A stretch of DNA of 64,000 nt from JAICJR01 sp036494715 (GTDB lineage: Bacteria > Actinomycetota > Thermoleophilia > Solirubrobacterales > Thermoleophilaceae), in the NCBI GenBank assembly GCA_036494715.1, contig DASXNY010000089.1, forward strand, positions 1 to 64,000, in the 5' to 3' direction. Numbering within the stretch: the stretch's first letter is position 1; every line of letters starts with the position of its first letter. A model generated the notes under the pieces. That model saw only the letters and a list, made by a program, of their open reading frames with translations. It did no database searches and was not told where the DNA came from. The translations under genes and the position numbers were made by a program. Shown here piece after piece: positions 40,656-49,602 of this stretch.

Positions 40656-43600
40656 ATGCGTTTGCGGGGGCAGCACCGATCGACAGCCGATAGCTGGCAG
40701 CAGCCGGGCGCGCAGCGCGCGCCGGACGGCGCGCCGACCAGGCTCGGCCTGCTCACCGAGGCGGCGCGCGGCATCAACGCGGCGCTGCCGCAGGACGAGC
40801 TCCTCCAGCGGGTGGCCGACAGCGCGCGCGAGGTGATCGGCGCGCACCAGGCCGTGATCAGCCTGACGACCAACGAGGCAGGGGCGCAGTCGATCGCCGC
40901 GATCTCGCTGTCCGACAAATACGCGGCGTGGCGCGAATACGACGAGCTGCCGGACGGCGGCGGCATCTACTCGCTCGTCGTTCGCCACGGGGAGCCGATG
41001 CGGCTCACGCAGGCGGAGCTCGAGGCGCACCCGGCGTACAGGGGCTTCGGCAAGTCGGCGAAGACCCATCCGCCGCTGCGCGGCTGGCTCGCGGCGCCGC
41101 TGCTCGGCGCCGACGGCAAGGCGATCGGGCTGATCCAGCTGTCCGACAAGACGGAGGGCGACTTCAGCGCCGAAGACGAGGACTTCGCCGTGCACCTCGC
41201 GCAGCTCGCGGTGCTCGCGATCGACTCCTCGCGCGTGCGCCAGGAGGCGACGGACTCCGGGCTCCTGCTCGACGCAGTCCACTACGCTGCGCCCGTGGGC
41301 TTCGCGGTGCTCGACGAGGAGCTCCGCTACGTGCGCGTGAACGAGGCGCTCGCCGAGATGAACGGGATCCCGGTGGAGGACCACATCGGGCGCTCGATCG
41401 GCCAGATCGTGCCGGAGATCTCCGATGACATCGAGCGCGCCCTGCGCGGCGTGCTGGCGAGCGGCACGCCCACCACGCCCGTCGAGGTGAGCGGCAAGAC
41501 CCTCGCCACGGGCGAGGAGGTACGCCACTGGCTCGTTAGCTACTACCCGGTGACGGTGAGTGGCGCGCGCGGCCTCGGCTGCGTCGTCATCGACATCACC
41601 GAGCCTCGCAACGCCAATGAGCGGCTCAGGCGCAGCGAGGAGCGCTACCGCATGCTCGTCGACACCACCGAGGACATGATCTGGACGGTGGGGGCCGACG
41701 GCTGCTTCGACTTCGTCAGCGGCGCCGTCGAGCGCGTCTACGGCTACATGGCCGCGGAGGTGATCGGCAAGCCGTTCCTCGATTTCGTGCCCGCCGAGCT
41801 GCGTGAGGAGAACCGGGAGCGCTTCTCGAGCATGATGGAGCCGGGCTACGACGGGGTCCTCGAGGTGGAGACCGAGCTGCTGCGCAAGGACGGCTCGCGG
41901 GTGCTCGTGCACGCGCGTGGAATGGCGATCCGGGACGACGAGGGCCGCGCCGTCGGGGTCACCGGCGCATCCACCGACGTGACCGAGCGGCGGCGCTCGG
42001 AAGAGGCGCTGCGGGCGAGCGAGGAGCGCTTCCGCGGGGTGTTCGAGAACGCCGGCATCGGCATGGCGCTGATGAACTCGAACGGCGACTTCGTGCAGGC
42101 GAACCCGGCTTTCTCACGGCTCCTGGGGCGCACCAACGAGGAGCTCAGCGAACTGAGCTGGGCGGACGTCATCCACCCCGACGACCGCGAGCTCGCGGCA
42201 ACCAGGCGCGAGCGCCATCTGGCGGGCGAGACCGACTTCTCCGCGCTCGAGACGCGCTTCCTGCACAAGGAGGGCCACTGCGTTTGGACGCGTCTCCTGG
42301 GTGCGTCGGTGCGCAGCGAGGACGGCGATCCCAACTTCACGCTCGTGCAGGTGATCGACCTCACGGAGCAACGGCGTCTCGAGGAGACCACCGGGCGCCT
42401 CTACGCGCTCACCCGCGACCTCTTCTGCACCGTCGGCGCGGACGGCTACTTCAAGAGCGCCAACCCGGCCTGGGAGCGCGCGCTCGGCTACCCCGCGAGT
42501 GAGCTGCTGTCGCGCCCGTTCCTCGAGTTCGTGGCCGACGAGGACCGGCCGCGCACCGCGCGCGAGTTCGAGCGCCTCCGCGCGAACGGCGATCTCACCC
42601 TCAACTTCGACAATCGCTACGTGCACAAGGACGGCACGCTGCGCTGGCTCCTGTGGAGTGCGTACGTGACGGAGGAGGGGCTGATCTACGGCGTCGCGAA
42701 GGACGTGACGGACCGCAAGCGCTCCGAGGACCGGCTGCGCGAGAGCGAGCGCAAGTATCGCGACCTCGTCGAGACCTCGAGCGACCTGATCTGGTCGGTC
42801 GACAAGACGGGGCACTTCACGTTCGTCAACCGGGCGGCGCGCCGGATCTACGGCTACGAGCCGGAGGAGATGCTGGGCCGGCCGATCGGCGACTTCGAGA
42901 CCGAGGAGCAGCGCCTGAAGGACGTGGACGCGTTCCGCGGCGTGCTCACCGGGACGCCGCTGTTCAGCTACGAGACGCGCCACATCCGCAAGGACGGCCG
43001 GCCCGTCGACCTGAGCGTGAACGCGATCGTGCTGCACGACGACAACGGCGCCACGCTCGGCGCGACCGGCACCGCCACCGACGTGACCGACCGCAAGCGC
43101 TTCGAGGCCCGCCAGGCGGCCGTCGCCGAGCTCGGGCGCCAAGCGCTGGAGGGCGTGGGCCTGGCCGAGATCACGGAGGCCGCCGTGGCGCTGGTCTCCG
43201 AGACGCTCGGGCTCGAGTACGCCGTCGTGTTCGAGTTCGTGCCCGGCGAGGAACGGCTCTTCCCGCACGCCGGCGTGGGCCTGCCGGAGGGGGTCGAGGA
43301 CACGTACATCCCGGCGCAGCCCGAGTCCTCGCACGCCGCCTACGCGATCCAGCTCGACGGCCCCGTGGTGGTGGAGGACTTCGAGGAGGAGCACAGGTTC
43401 GGGCGCTCGGCCCTGATCGGCGAGCTCGGGGCCCGCAGCGGTGTCTGCGTGACGATCGAGGGCGAGGCGCGGCCGTTCGGCGCGCTCTGCGGCCACACGA
43501 CCCGGCGCCGCACCTTCATGGCGGATGAGGTGAACTTCCTGCAGGCGGTCGCGAATGTCCTGGCCACGGCGATCGGGCGCAAGCGGCAGGAGGAGCAGAT

Positions 43601-44339
43601 CGTGGAGCTGGCGGCAGCCCGCGGACGGTTGGTGGCGCAGACGCTCGCCGCCGAGGACCGCGCGCGCCGCAGCATCTCGGAGGTGCTGCACGACCACGCG
43701 CTGCAGGACCTGCTCGCGAGTCGCCAGGACCTCGTCGAGGTGATCGAGGAGCCGGACGGCGATCCGGAGCGCGCCGTGCGAGCCCGCGAGGGGATCGAGC
43801 GCGCGGTTCAGCTACTGCGCGAGGCCGTCTTCAACCTGCACCCGGTAGTGCTCGAGCACGCGGGGCTCGCGTCGGCGATCCGCGCGGTGGCCGATCACCA
43901 GGGCCGGCGCGGCGGCTTCGACTGCAAGATCGAGGTCGACGAGGGCGCCACCGGCGTCCACGACGAGCTGATCCTGTCGCTCGCGCGCGAGCTGCTCACC
44001 AACGTGGCCAAGCACGCGGGCGCGGAGCACGTCGGGGTGGACGTCCGCCGCGAGGACGGCTGGATCGTCCTCACCGTGGAGGACGACGGTCATGGCATCG
44101 AGCGCGGACGGCGCGAGGCCGCGTTGCGCGAGGGTCACGTCGGCCTGGCGTCGAGCACCGAGCGCGTCGAGGCGCTGGCGGGCCATTTCGAGGTGGAGGG
44201 CAGGACGGGCGGCGGGACGCGCGCTCGCGCGGCGCTCCCGGCGCGCCGCGACACGGGCGGCCGTGTCGATCGTCCGAAAAGGCTTCTACGCCTTAGCGGA
44301 GGCCGACGCGGCTACGGTCGATCAGACCCTCTGAAATAG
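40656..44339 (+). CDS. Multi-sensor histidine kinase: GAF, five PAS, GAF, HisKA_3, HATPase
   Basis: Soluble 1227-aa kinase. Approximate order: GAF 30-190, PAS 200-325, PAS 330-450, PAS 455-580, PAS 585-700, PAS 700-820, GAF 830-985, HisKA_3 with phospho-His1012 in EVLHDHALQDLL, and HATPase 1100-1205 (ARELLTNVAKHAG, VEDDGHGIERG). PAS modules end in the usual DVTERRRSE/DVTDRKRSE linkers. No membrane helix is present, so cytoplasmic small molecules, redox or light are possible cues; no cofactor residue can be assigned. A 28-residue tail after the HATPase overlaps the convergent LuxR gene by 47 nt. A TGACAGGAGG Shine-Dalgarno-like run precedes the ATG. Confidence 0.9.
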   Translation: MRLRGQHRSTADSWQQPGAQRAPDGAPTRLGLLTEAARGINAALPQDELLQRVADSAREVIGAHQAVISLTTNEAGAQSIAAISLSDKYAAWREYDELPDGGGIYSLVVRHGEPMRLTQAELEAHPAYRGFGKSAKTHPPLRGWLAAPLLGADGKAIGLIQLSDKTEGDFSAEDEDFAVHLAQLAVLAIDSSRVRQEATDSGLLLDAVHYAAPVGFAVLDEELRYVRVNEALAEMNGIPVEDHIGRSIGQIVPEISDDIERALRGVLASGTPTTPVEVSGKTLATGEEVRHWLVSYYPVTVSGARGLGCVVIDITEPRNANERLRRSEERYRMLVDTTEDMIWTVGADGCFDFVSGAVERVYGYMAAEVIGKPFLDFVPAELREENRERFSSMMEPGYDGVLEVETELLRKDGSRVLVHARGMAIRDDEGRAVGVTGASTDVTERRRSEEALRASEERFRGVFENAGIGMALMNSNGDFVQANPAFSRLLGRTNEELSELSWADVIHPDDRELAATRRERHLAGETDFSALETRFLHKEGHCVWTRLLGASVRSEDGDPNFTLVQVIDLTEQRRLEETTGRLYALTRDLFCTVGADGYFKSANPAWERALGYPASELLSRPFLEFVADEDRPRTAREFERLRANGDLTLNFDNRYVHKDGTLRWLLWSAYVTEEGLIYGVAKDVTDRKRSEDRLRESERKYRDLVETSSDLIWSVDKTGHFTFVNRAARRIYGYEPEEMLGRPIGDFETEEQRLKDVDAFRGVLTGTPLFSYETRHIRKDGRPVDLSVNAIVLHDDNGATLGATGTATDVTDRKRFEARQAAVAELGRQALEGVGLAEITEAAVALVSETLGLEYAVVFEFVPGEERLFPHAGVGLPEGVEDTYIPAQPESSHAAYAIQLDGPVVVEDFEEEHRFGRSALIGELGARSGVCVTIEGEARPFGALCGHTTRRRTFMADEVNFLQAVANVLATAIGRKRQEEQIVELAAARGRLVAQTLAAEDRARRSISEVLHDHALQDLLASRQDLVEVIEEPDGDPERAVRAREGIERAVQLLREAVFNLHPVVLEHAGLASAIRAVADHQGRRGGFDCKIEVDEGATGVHDELILSLARELLTNVAKHAGAEHVGVDVRREDGWIVLTVEDDGHGIERGRREAALREGHVGLASSTERVEALAGHFEVEGRTGGGTRARAALPARRDTGGRVDRPKRLLRLSGGRRGYGRSDPLK

Positions 44340-44544
44340 CCATCGCGACGGCGTGAGCACGCGTCCGGGCACCCATTTTGCGAAGGATGTTCTTGATGTG
44401 GGTGCGGACGGTGTGGGGGCTCAGGAACAGGTCGCTCGAGATGTCCTCGATCGAGTGGCCGCGCGCGATCTGCTCCAGAACCTCGCACTCACGCTCGGAG
44501 AGCGTGCCGGAACGAGGCCTTCTGGCTGTGGACGGAAATGCCAT
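44293..44544 (-). CDS. LuxR-type helix-turn-helix protein without receiver
   Basis: An 83-aa protein consisting of a GerE/LuxR DNA-binding domain: GTLSERECEVLEQIARGHSI, then LFLSPHTVRTHIKNILRKMGA. No receiver or ligand domain is present. The ATG at 44544 is chosen; a GTG at 44592 would add 16 residues. It is divergent from a receiver-only gene, so the two halves of a NarL-type regulator appear as separate neighbouring genes. It overlaps the 3' end of the kinase gene. Confidence 0.83.
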   Translation of the reverse strand: MAFPSTARRPRSGTLSERECEVLEQIARGHSIEDISSDLFLSPHTVRTHIKNILRKMGARTRAHAVAMAISEGLIDRSRVGLR

Positions 44545-44795
44545 TGCGCAAAGGATCCTGCCCTGTCTGGAGAGGGGAACCACCCTCCTCACGGGGGGTA
44601 TCAGGGGGGAGGCCCGGATACTCCGATCGCAGTAGTTCGGTTCGCATCGCGCACAAATTCGGCTCTAATAAGCCAGCTGCGGTAGACATCGCTCCCCCGA
44701 TCGGATGACCTGCGGCGGTGGGAGGGCGATCAGCGAGGCTTATGTGCGGCCAGGGGATGCTCAGCGGCCCCCACGCAGGCGAGGATCCGCTAGTC

Positions 44796-45221
44796 ATGGA
44801 CCTGCCACAGCCGATCACCGTGATCCTCGCCGACGATCAGCGCGCCTACCGGGAGGGCCTCGCGCGTGCGATCACCCGGCACTGCCGCCTGGAGCTCGTG
44901 GCGGTGGCGGCCGACGGCGACGAAGCGCTCGAGGCGATCGAGTCGCTCGAGCCTGACGTGGCGCTGGTCGACATCCGCATGCCGAGCGTGGCGGGTACCG
45001 AGATGTGCGCCGAGCTGCGCCGCCGCCGCCCTGACGCGTCCACGCGAGTGATCCTGATGAGCGCCCACCACGGCACCGATCTGGCAGAGGAGATCGACCA
45101 GGCGGGCGCCGACGGCTTCGTCGACAAGGACCGCTCGCGCCGGGAGATCTGCGAGGCACTCGTGCAGGCCGCGCAGCGCGGTCGCGCGCCCGCCGGGGTC
45201 GTCCACGCCGACGTCCGCTAG
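44796..45221 (+). CDS. Stand-alone response-regulator receiver domain
   Basis: A 141-aa receiver with intact active site: VILADDQRAYREGL, phosphoacceptor Asp59 in VALVDIRMPSVAG, and Lys in GFVDKDRSRREIC. There is no output domain. The ATG at 44796 is used; the frame is open to 44718, but the preceding residues do not fit the fold. It probably relays phosphate from the large kinase or works with the adjacent HTH-only protein (inference). Confidence 0.85.
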   Translation: MDLPQPITVILADDQRAYREGLARAITRHCRLELVAVAADGDEALEAIESLEPDVALVDIRMPSVAGTEMCAELRRRRPDASTRVILMSAHHGTDLAEEIDQAGADGFVDKDRSRREICEALVQAAQRGRAPAGVVHADVR

Positions 45222-45274
45222 GGCGCTCGCAGCACCGCACCGACGGCAGCCCTCGTTGCTAGGGTCTTTTCGCC

Positions 45275-46354
45275 CTGACGAGCGCCGCTGACACCCTGCG
45301 CGAAACCCCGCTTCACGACCGACACGCCGCAGCGGGGGCACGGCTCGTTCCATTCGCCGGCTGGGAGATGCCCGTCCAGTACGAGGGCATCCGCCAAGAG
45401 CACGTCGCCGTGCGCAGGCATGCCGGACTGTTCGACGTTTCCCACATGGGCGAGATCGAGACGAGCGGTCCGGACGCCGAGCGCTTCCTGCAGCGGCTGC
45501 TGTCCAACGACGTGACGAAGATCGCGCCCGACGGCGCGCAGTACTCGGTGCTCTGCCGCGAGGACGGCGGCGTGCTCGACGACCTCTTCACCTACCGGCT
45601 CGGCCCCGACCATTTCCTGACGGTCACCAACGCCGCCAACCACGAGCGCGACCACGACTGGTTCGCCCGCCACACCGACGGCTTCCACGTGACGGTGGCC
45701 GACGCGGCGCCGCGCTACGCGATGCTCGCGCTGCAGGGGCCCGAGGCCCGCGCGATCCTGGCGCGCCACATCGAGGGTCCCGCGCCCGCGCGCATGCGCA
45801 CGACGCGCGCGCGTGTGGCGGGAGTGGACTGCCTCGTGTGCGGCACGGGCTACACGGGCGAGGACGGCGTCGAGCTGCTGATGACACCCGACGGCGCCGG
45901 CGCGGTTTGGGACGCGCTCACCGGCGACGGCGCCACGCCCGCCGGGCTGGGCGCGCGCGACACGCTGCGGCTCGAGGTCTGCTTCGACCTCTACGGCAAC
46001 GACCTCTCTGAGGACCGCAACCCGCTCGAGGCCGGGCTGGGCTGGGTCTGCAAGCTCGACACCGACTTCATAGGCGCGGATGCGCTGCGCGGCTTCGAGC
46101 CGACGGAGACGATCGTGCCGTTCGCGTTCACGGGTCCCGGCATCCCGCGCCAGGACAACCCGATCCTCGTCGGCGGCGAGCCCGCCGGAGTCGTGACGAG
46201 CGGGACGATGTCGCCGTGCCTCGAGATCGGCATCGGCATGGGCTACGTGCCCGTGACCGCCGTCGAGCCGGGCACGCAGATCGAGGTGGACGTCCGCGGC
46301 AAGCTGCGCCCCGCCGAGGTGCGCGAGCGGCCGCTCTATCGGAAGGAGCAGTGA
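45275..46354 (+). CDS. gcvT: Glycine cleavage T protein (aminomethyltransferase)
   Basis: Transfers the aminomethyl carbon from lipoyl-GcvH to tetrahydrofolate, giving methylene-THF and ammonia. VPFAGWEMPVQYEG, LFDVSHMGEIETSG, LALQGPEA, GTGYTGEDGVE and the C-terminal GTMSPCLEIGIGMGYV are diagnostic. The conserved N-terminus (TLRETPLHDRHAAAGARLVP) lies upstream of the first ATG at 45368, and no ATG, GTG or TTG is available in that frame. A CTG at 45275, with AGGG 10 nt upstream, is the best start, giving 359 aa. Starting at 45368 would remove 31 conserved residues. Confidence 0.93.
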   Translation: MTSAADTLRETPLHDRHAAAGARLVPFAGWEMPVQYEGIRQEHVAVRRHAGLFDVSHMGEIETSGPDAERFLQRLLSNDVTKIAPDGAQYSVLCREDGGVLDDLFTYRLGPDHFLTVTNAANHERDHDWFARHTDGFHVTVADAAPRYAMLALQGPEARAILARHIEGPAPARMRTTRARVAGVDCLVCGTGYTGEDGVELLMTPDGAGAVWDALTGDGATPAGLGARDTLRLEVCFDLYGNDLSEDRNPLEAGLGWVCKLDTDFIGADALRGFEPTETIVPFAFTGPGIPRQDNPILVGGEPAGVVTSGTMSPCLEIGIGMGYVPVTAVEPGTQIEVDVRGKLRPAEVRERPLYRKEQ

Positions 46355-46356
46355 GC

Positions 46357-46746
46357 GTGGCAGAGGAGAGCTACCCCGACGGGCTGCTGTACCACCCGGA
46401 GCACGACTGGGCCAGGGTCGATGGGGACACCGCCACCTTCGGCGTGACCTGGTACGCCCAGGATCAGCTCGGCGAGGTCGTGTTCTTCGACCCGCCGGAC
46501 GTGGGGAGCGAGCTGAAGGCGGGTTCGGCGTACGCGGAGGTCGAGTCCGTGAAGGCCGTGTCCGACGTGTTCGCGCCGATGTCGGGCGAGGTCACCGAGG
46601 TGAACGAGGCGCTGAAGGAGACGCCCGAGAACATCAACAACGATCCCTATGGTGAGGGGTGGATGGTGCGTGTCCGCCTGAGCGATCCCTCGGAGGGCGA
46701 CTCGCTGATGGACACCAACGCTTACAAGGAGTCGCTGGGCAGGTAG
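46357..46746 (+). CDS. gcvH: Glycine cleavage H protein
   Basis: Lipoyl carrier protein shuttling the aminomethyl group between GcvP and GcvT. YHPEHDWARVDGDTATFGVT, then the lipoylation site Lys66 in VESVKAVSDVFAP and NNDPYGEGWMVRV. I chose the second GTG (46357) because AGGAG at 46344-46348 is 8 nt away; the GTG at 46351, overlapping the gcvT stop, is the alternative. The product is 129 aa. Confidence 0.94.
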   Translation: MAEESYPDGLLYHPEHDWARVDGDTATFGVTWYAQDQLGEVVFFDPPDVGSELKAGSAYAEVESVKAVSDVFAPMSGEVTEVNEALKETPENINNDPYGEGWMVRVRLSDPSEGDSLMDTNAYKESLGR

Positions 46747-46750
46747 TTCG

Positions 46751-48097
46751 ATGAGTCGCTACACCTCTGCAACAGATGCGGACCGCCGCGAGATGCTTGA
46801 CGCCATCGGCGTCGGCTCCGTGGAGGAGCTGTTCCGCGATATACCGGAGCCGGTGCGCCAGCGCGAGCCGATCGCGCTGCCCGACGGCATGGCCGAGCAG
46901 GACGTGTACGAGCACCTGCGGCGGCTCGCGGCGCGCAATCGCAGCGCCGACGACGAGGTCACGTTCGCGGGCGGCGGCATGTACGACCACTACGTGCCGG
47001 CGCTGATCGACTCGATCCTCCAGCGCTCCGAGTTCCTGACGCCCTACACGCCGTACCAGCCCGAGATCTCGCAGGGCGGGCTGCAGTCGATGTTCGAGTT
47101 CCAGACCGCGATCTCGGAGCTCACCGGGCTGCCGGTGGCGAACGCGTCCCTGTACGAGGGGCCGTCGTCGGTGGCCTCGGCCGGCTACATGGCCAAGCTC
47201 GACAACGGCCGTCGCAAGTTCGTGGTCTCGCGCGGCGTGCACCCGAATTCGCGCGAGACGCTCTCGACCTACTCCGTGGGCTTCGGCTCGACGGTGGTCG
47301 AGGTGCCGCTCGATGAGCGCGGCGCCACCGACCTGCAGGCGCTCGCGGACGCGGTCGATGACGACACCTCCGCGGTAATCCTGCAACAGCCCAACTTCCT
47401 CGGCACTGTCGAGGACCTCGGGCCGCTGGCGGAGGCGGCCAAGCGCACCGGCGCGGTGCTCGTGTGCGCGGTCGATCCGCTCACGCTCGGCATCCTGCGC
47501 CCGCCGGGCGACTTCGGCGTCGACGTGGCCGTGGGCGAGGGGCAGTCGCTCGGCAACCGGCTCGACTTCGGCGGTCCGTCGTTCGGATTCTTCGCCGCCG
47601 ACGAGCGCTACATCCGCCGCATGCCCGGCCGCATCGCCGGCGAGACGGTGGACGTGGACGGCAAGCGCGGCTTCGTGCTCACCCTCCAGACGCGCGAGCA
47701 GCACATCCGGCGCGAGAAGGCCACGCACAACATCTGCACCGCGCAGGCGCTCAACGCGCTCGCGGGTGTGATCTACCTGTCGTGGCTCGGCAAGCAGGGC
47801 ATCGTCGAGCTCGGCGAGCTGATGCTCCGGCGCACCGCCTATGCGCGCGAGGCGCTCGGCGCGGAGCTGGTCAATCCCGGCCCCGTCGTGCGCGAGTTCG
47901 CCATCCGCCTGCCCAACCTCGACGAGGTGTGCGAGCGGGCGCGCGCCGCGGGCATCAATCCGGGGCACAGGCTGCGCTACTACTACCCCGAGTACGACGA
48001 CTGTCTGCTCGTCGCCATCACCGAGCGGCGGACGCGCCGGGATATCGACCGGCTCGCGGCGATCGTGCGTGGCGTGCGCGAGGAGGTGCACGCGTGA
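46751..48097 (+). CDS. gcvPA: Glycine dehydrogenase (decarboxylating) subunit 1
   Basis: N-terminal half of the split P protein (448 aa). With GcvPB it decarboxylates glycine on PLP and loads the aminomethyl group onto GcvH. FRDIPEPVRQREPIALPDGM, GGGMYDHYVPALIDSILQRS, YTPYQPEISQGGLQ and the C-terminal YYYPEYDDCLLVAITERRT are typical. It starts 4 nt after the gcvH stop; the stop overlaps the gcvPB GTG. Confidence 0.95.
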   Translation: MSRYTSATDADRREMLDAIGVGSVEELFRDIPEPVRQREPIALPDGMAEQDVYEHLRRLAARNRSADDEVTFAGGGMYDHYVPALIDSILQRSEFLTPYTPYQPEISQGGLQSMFEFQTAISELTGLPVANASLYEGPSSVASAGYMAKLDNGRRKFVVSRGVHPNSRETLSTYSVGFGSTVVEVPLDERGATDLQALADAVDDDTSAVILQQPNFLGTVEDLGPLAEAAKRTGAVLVCAVDPLTLGILRPPGDFGVDVAVGEGQSLGNRLDFGGPSFGFFAADERYIRRMPGRIAGETVDVDGKRGFVLTLQTREQHIRREKATHNICTAQALNALAGVIYLSWLGKQGIVELGELMLRRTAYAREALGAELVNPGPVVREFAIRLPNLDEVCERARAAGINPGHRLRYYYPEYDDCLLVAITERRTRRDIDRLAAIVRGVREEVHA

Positions 48098-49602
48098 TCG
48101 GCGGCGACCCGACGGTGACGATCTTCGAGAAGTCGCGTGAGGGGCGGCGGGCCTTCGTCGCACCCGAGCTCGACGTGCCCGAGGTGGCGGTGGCTGAGCT
48201 GCTGCCGGCGGATGCGATCCGCTCCGAGCCGCCCGAGCTGCCGGAGATCTCCGAGCCGGAGATCGTGCGCCACTACAACAACCTCTCGAAGAAGAACTTC
48301 GACCTCGACACGGGCTTCTACCCGCTCGGGTCGTGCACGATGAAGCACAACCCGAAGCTGAACGAGCGCGTGGCGGCGCTGCCCGGCTTCTCGCGGCTGC
48401 ACCCGCTGCAGGAGCCGAAGTGGGCGCAGGGCGCGCTCGAGCTGATGTGGAACCTCCAGCGCGCGCTCGGCGAGGTGGCGGGGCTGCCGCACGTGTCGCT
48501 CCAGCCGAGCGCGGGCTCGCACGGGGAGCTGGCGGGGCTGCTGCTCACGCGCGCCTATCACCAGGACCGCGGCGAGCAGCGCACCAAGGTGCTCACGCCC
48601 GACACCGCGCACGGCACCAACCCGGCAACAGTGACGATGTCCGGCTTCGACGTGGTGAAGGTGGGCACCGCGGCCGACGGTGGCGTCGACCTCGACGACC
48701 TGCGTGACAAGGCCGGCGACGACACGGCGTGTCTGATGCTCACCAACCCCAACACGCTCGGCCTCTTCGACCGCAACATCGAGGAGATCGCCCGGATCGT
48801 GCACGAGGCGGGCGCGACCTTGTACTACGACGGCGCGAACCTGAACGCGGTGATGGGAGTGTCGCGGCCGGGCGACATGGGCTTCGACATCGTGCATTTC
48901 AACCTGCACAAGACGTTCACGCAGCCGCACGGCGGCGGCGGTCCCGGCGCGGGCCCGATTGCGGTGTCCGAGCGCATCGAGCCGTTCCTGCCGCGGCCGC
49001 AGGTCGTGCGCCGTGAGCAGGGCTCGAACGGGCATCCCGAGCCGTTCTTCGACCTCGACTTCGAGCGGCCGGGGTCGATCGGCCGGCTGCGCGGCTTCCA
49101 GGGCAACTTCGGCGTGTTCGTGCGCGCGTACGCCTACATCTGCTCGGTCGGCGGCGACGGGCTCAAGGACGTGTCCGAGACCGCCGTGCTCAACGCCAAC
49201 TACCTGCGTGCGCGGCTGGCGGAGCCCGGTATCGGCGAGTACCTGCCGATCGCGTTCGATCGCCTCTGCATGCACGAGTTCGTGCTCTCCGGCCGCGGCG
49301 CGCGCGACCAGCTCGGCATCAAGACGCTCGACATCGCCAAGCGGCTGCTCGACCACAAGGTGCACCCGCCGACCGTCTACTTCCCGCTGCTCGTGGACGA
49401 GGCGCTGATGATCGAGCCGACCGAGACCGAGACGAAGGAGCGCCTCGACGGCTTCGCCGACGCCATCCGCGACATCCTCGAGGAGGCCAAGGAAGACCCG
49501 GAGATCGCGCGCAACGCGCCCTATTCGACGCCGGTGCGCCGCCTCGACGAGGCGCGCGCGGCGAAGCATCCGATCGTGCGCCAGCCGGCTGACCGCGATT
49601 GA
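48094..49602 (+). CDS. gcvPB: Glycine dehydrogenase (decarboxylating) subunit 2
   Basis: C-terminal half of the split P protein (502 aa) carrying the PLP site: Lys273 in HFNLHKTFTQPHGGGGPGAG. Also seen: YPLGSCTMKHNPKLNE, LQPSAGSHGELAGLL and PDTAHGTNPATVTMSGF. The GTG start overlaps gcvPA; the frame is open upstream only inside that gene. Its stop shares bases with the trpS ATG, so trpS is coupled to the glycine cleavage genes. The L protein (lpd) is not in the window. Confidence 0.95.
   Translation: MIGGDPTVTIFEKSREGRRAFVAPELDVPEVAVAELLPADAIRSEPPELPEISEPEIVRHYNNLSKKNFDLDTGFYPLGSCTMKHNPKLNERVAALPGFSRLHPLQEPKWAQGALELMWNLQRALGEVAGLPHVSLQPSAGSHGELAGLLLTRAYHQDRGEQRTKVLTPDTAHGTNPATVTMSGFDVVKVGTAADGGVDLDDLRDKAGDDTACLMLTNPNTLGLFDRNIEEIARIVHEAGATLYYDGANLNAVMGVSRPGDMGFDIVHFNLHKTFTQPHGGGGPGAGPIAVSERIEPFLPRPQVVRREQGSNGHPEPFFDLDFERPGSIGRLRGFQGNFGVFVRAYAYICSVGGDGLKDVSETAVLNANYLRARLAEPGIGEYLPIAFDRLCMHEFVLSGRGARDQLGIKTLDIAKRLLDHKVHPPTVYFPLLVDEALMIEPTETETKERLDGFADAIRDILEEAKEDPEIARNAPYSTPVRRLDEARAAKHPIVRQPADRD

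Noticed and set aside
42114..43697. 527-aa minus-strand open frame inside the large kinase gene
   Set aside because: Wholly antisense to PAS/GAF domains with recognisable motifs; no features of its own.
44594..44599. GGGTAT hexamer as a stress-sigma (SigB/SigF) -10 element
   Set aside because: No GTTT-like -35 at the right distance and no gene starts downstream on that strand within 190 nt.
45222..45274. Possible glycine riboswitch upstream of gcvT
   Set aside because: The spacer is only 53 nt and lacks the conserved glycine aptamer core; no room for even a single aptamer.
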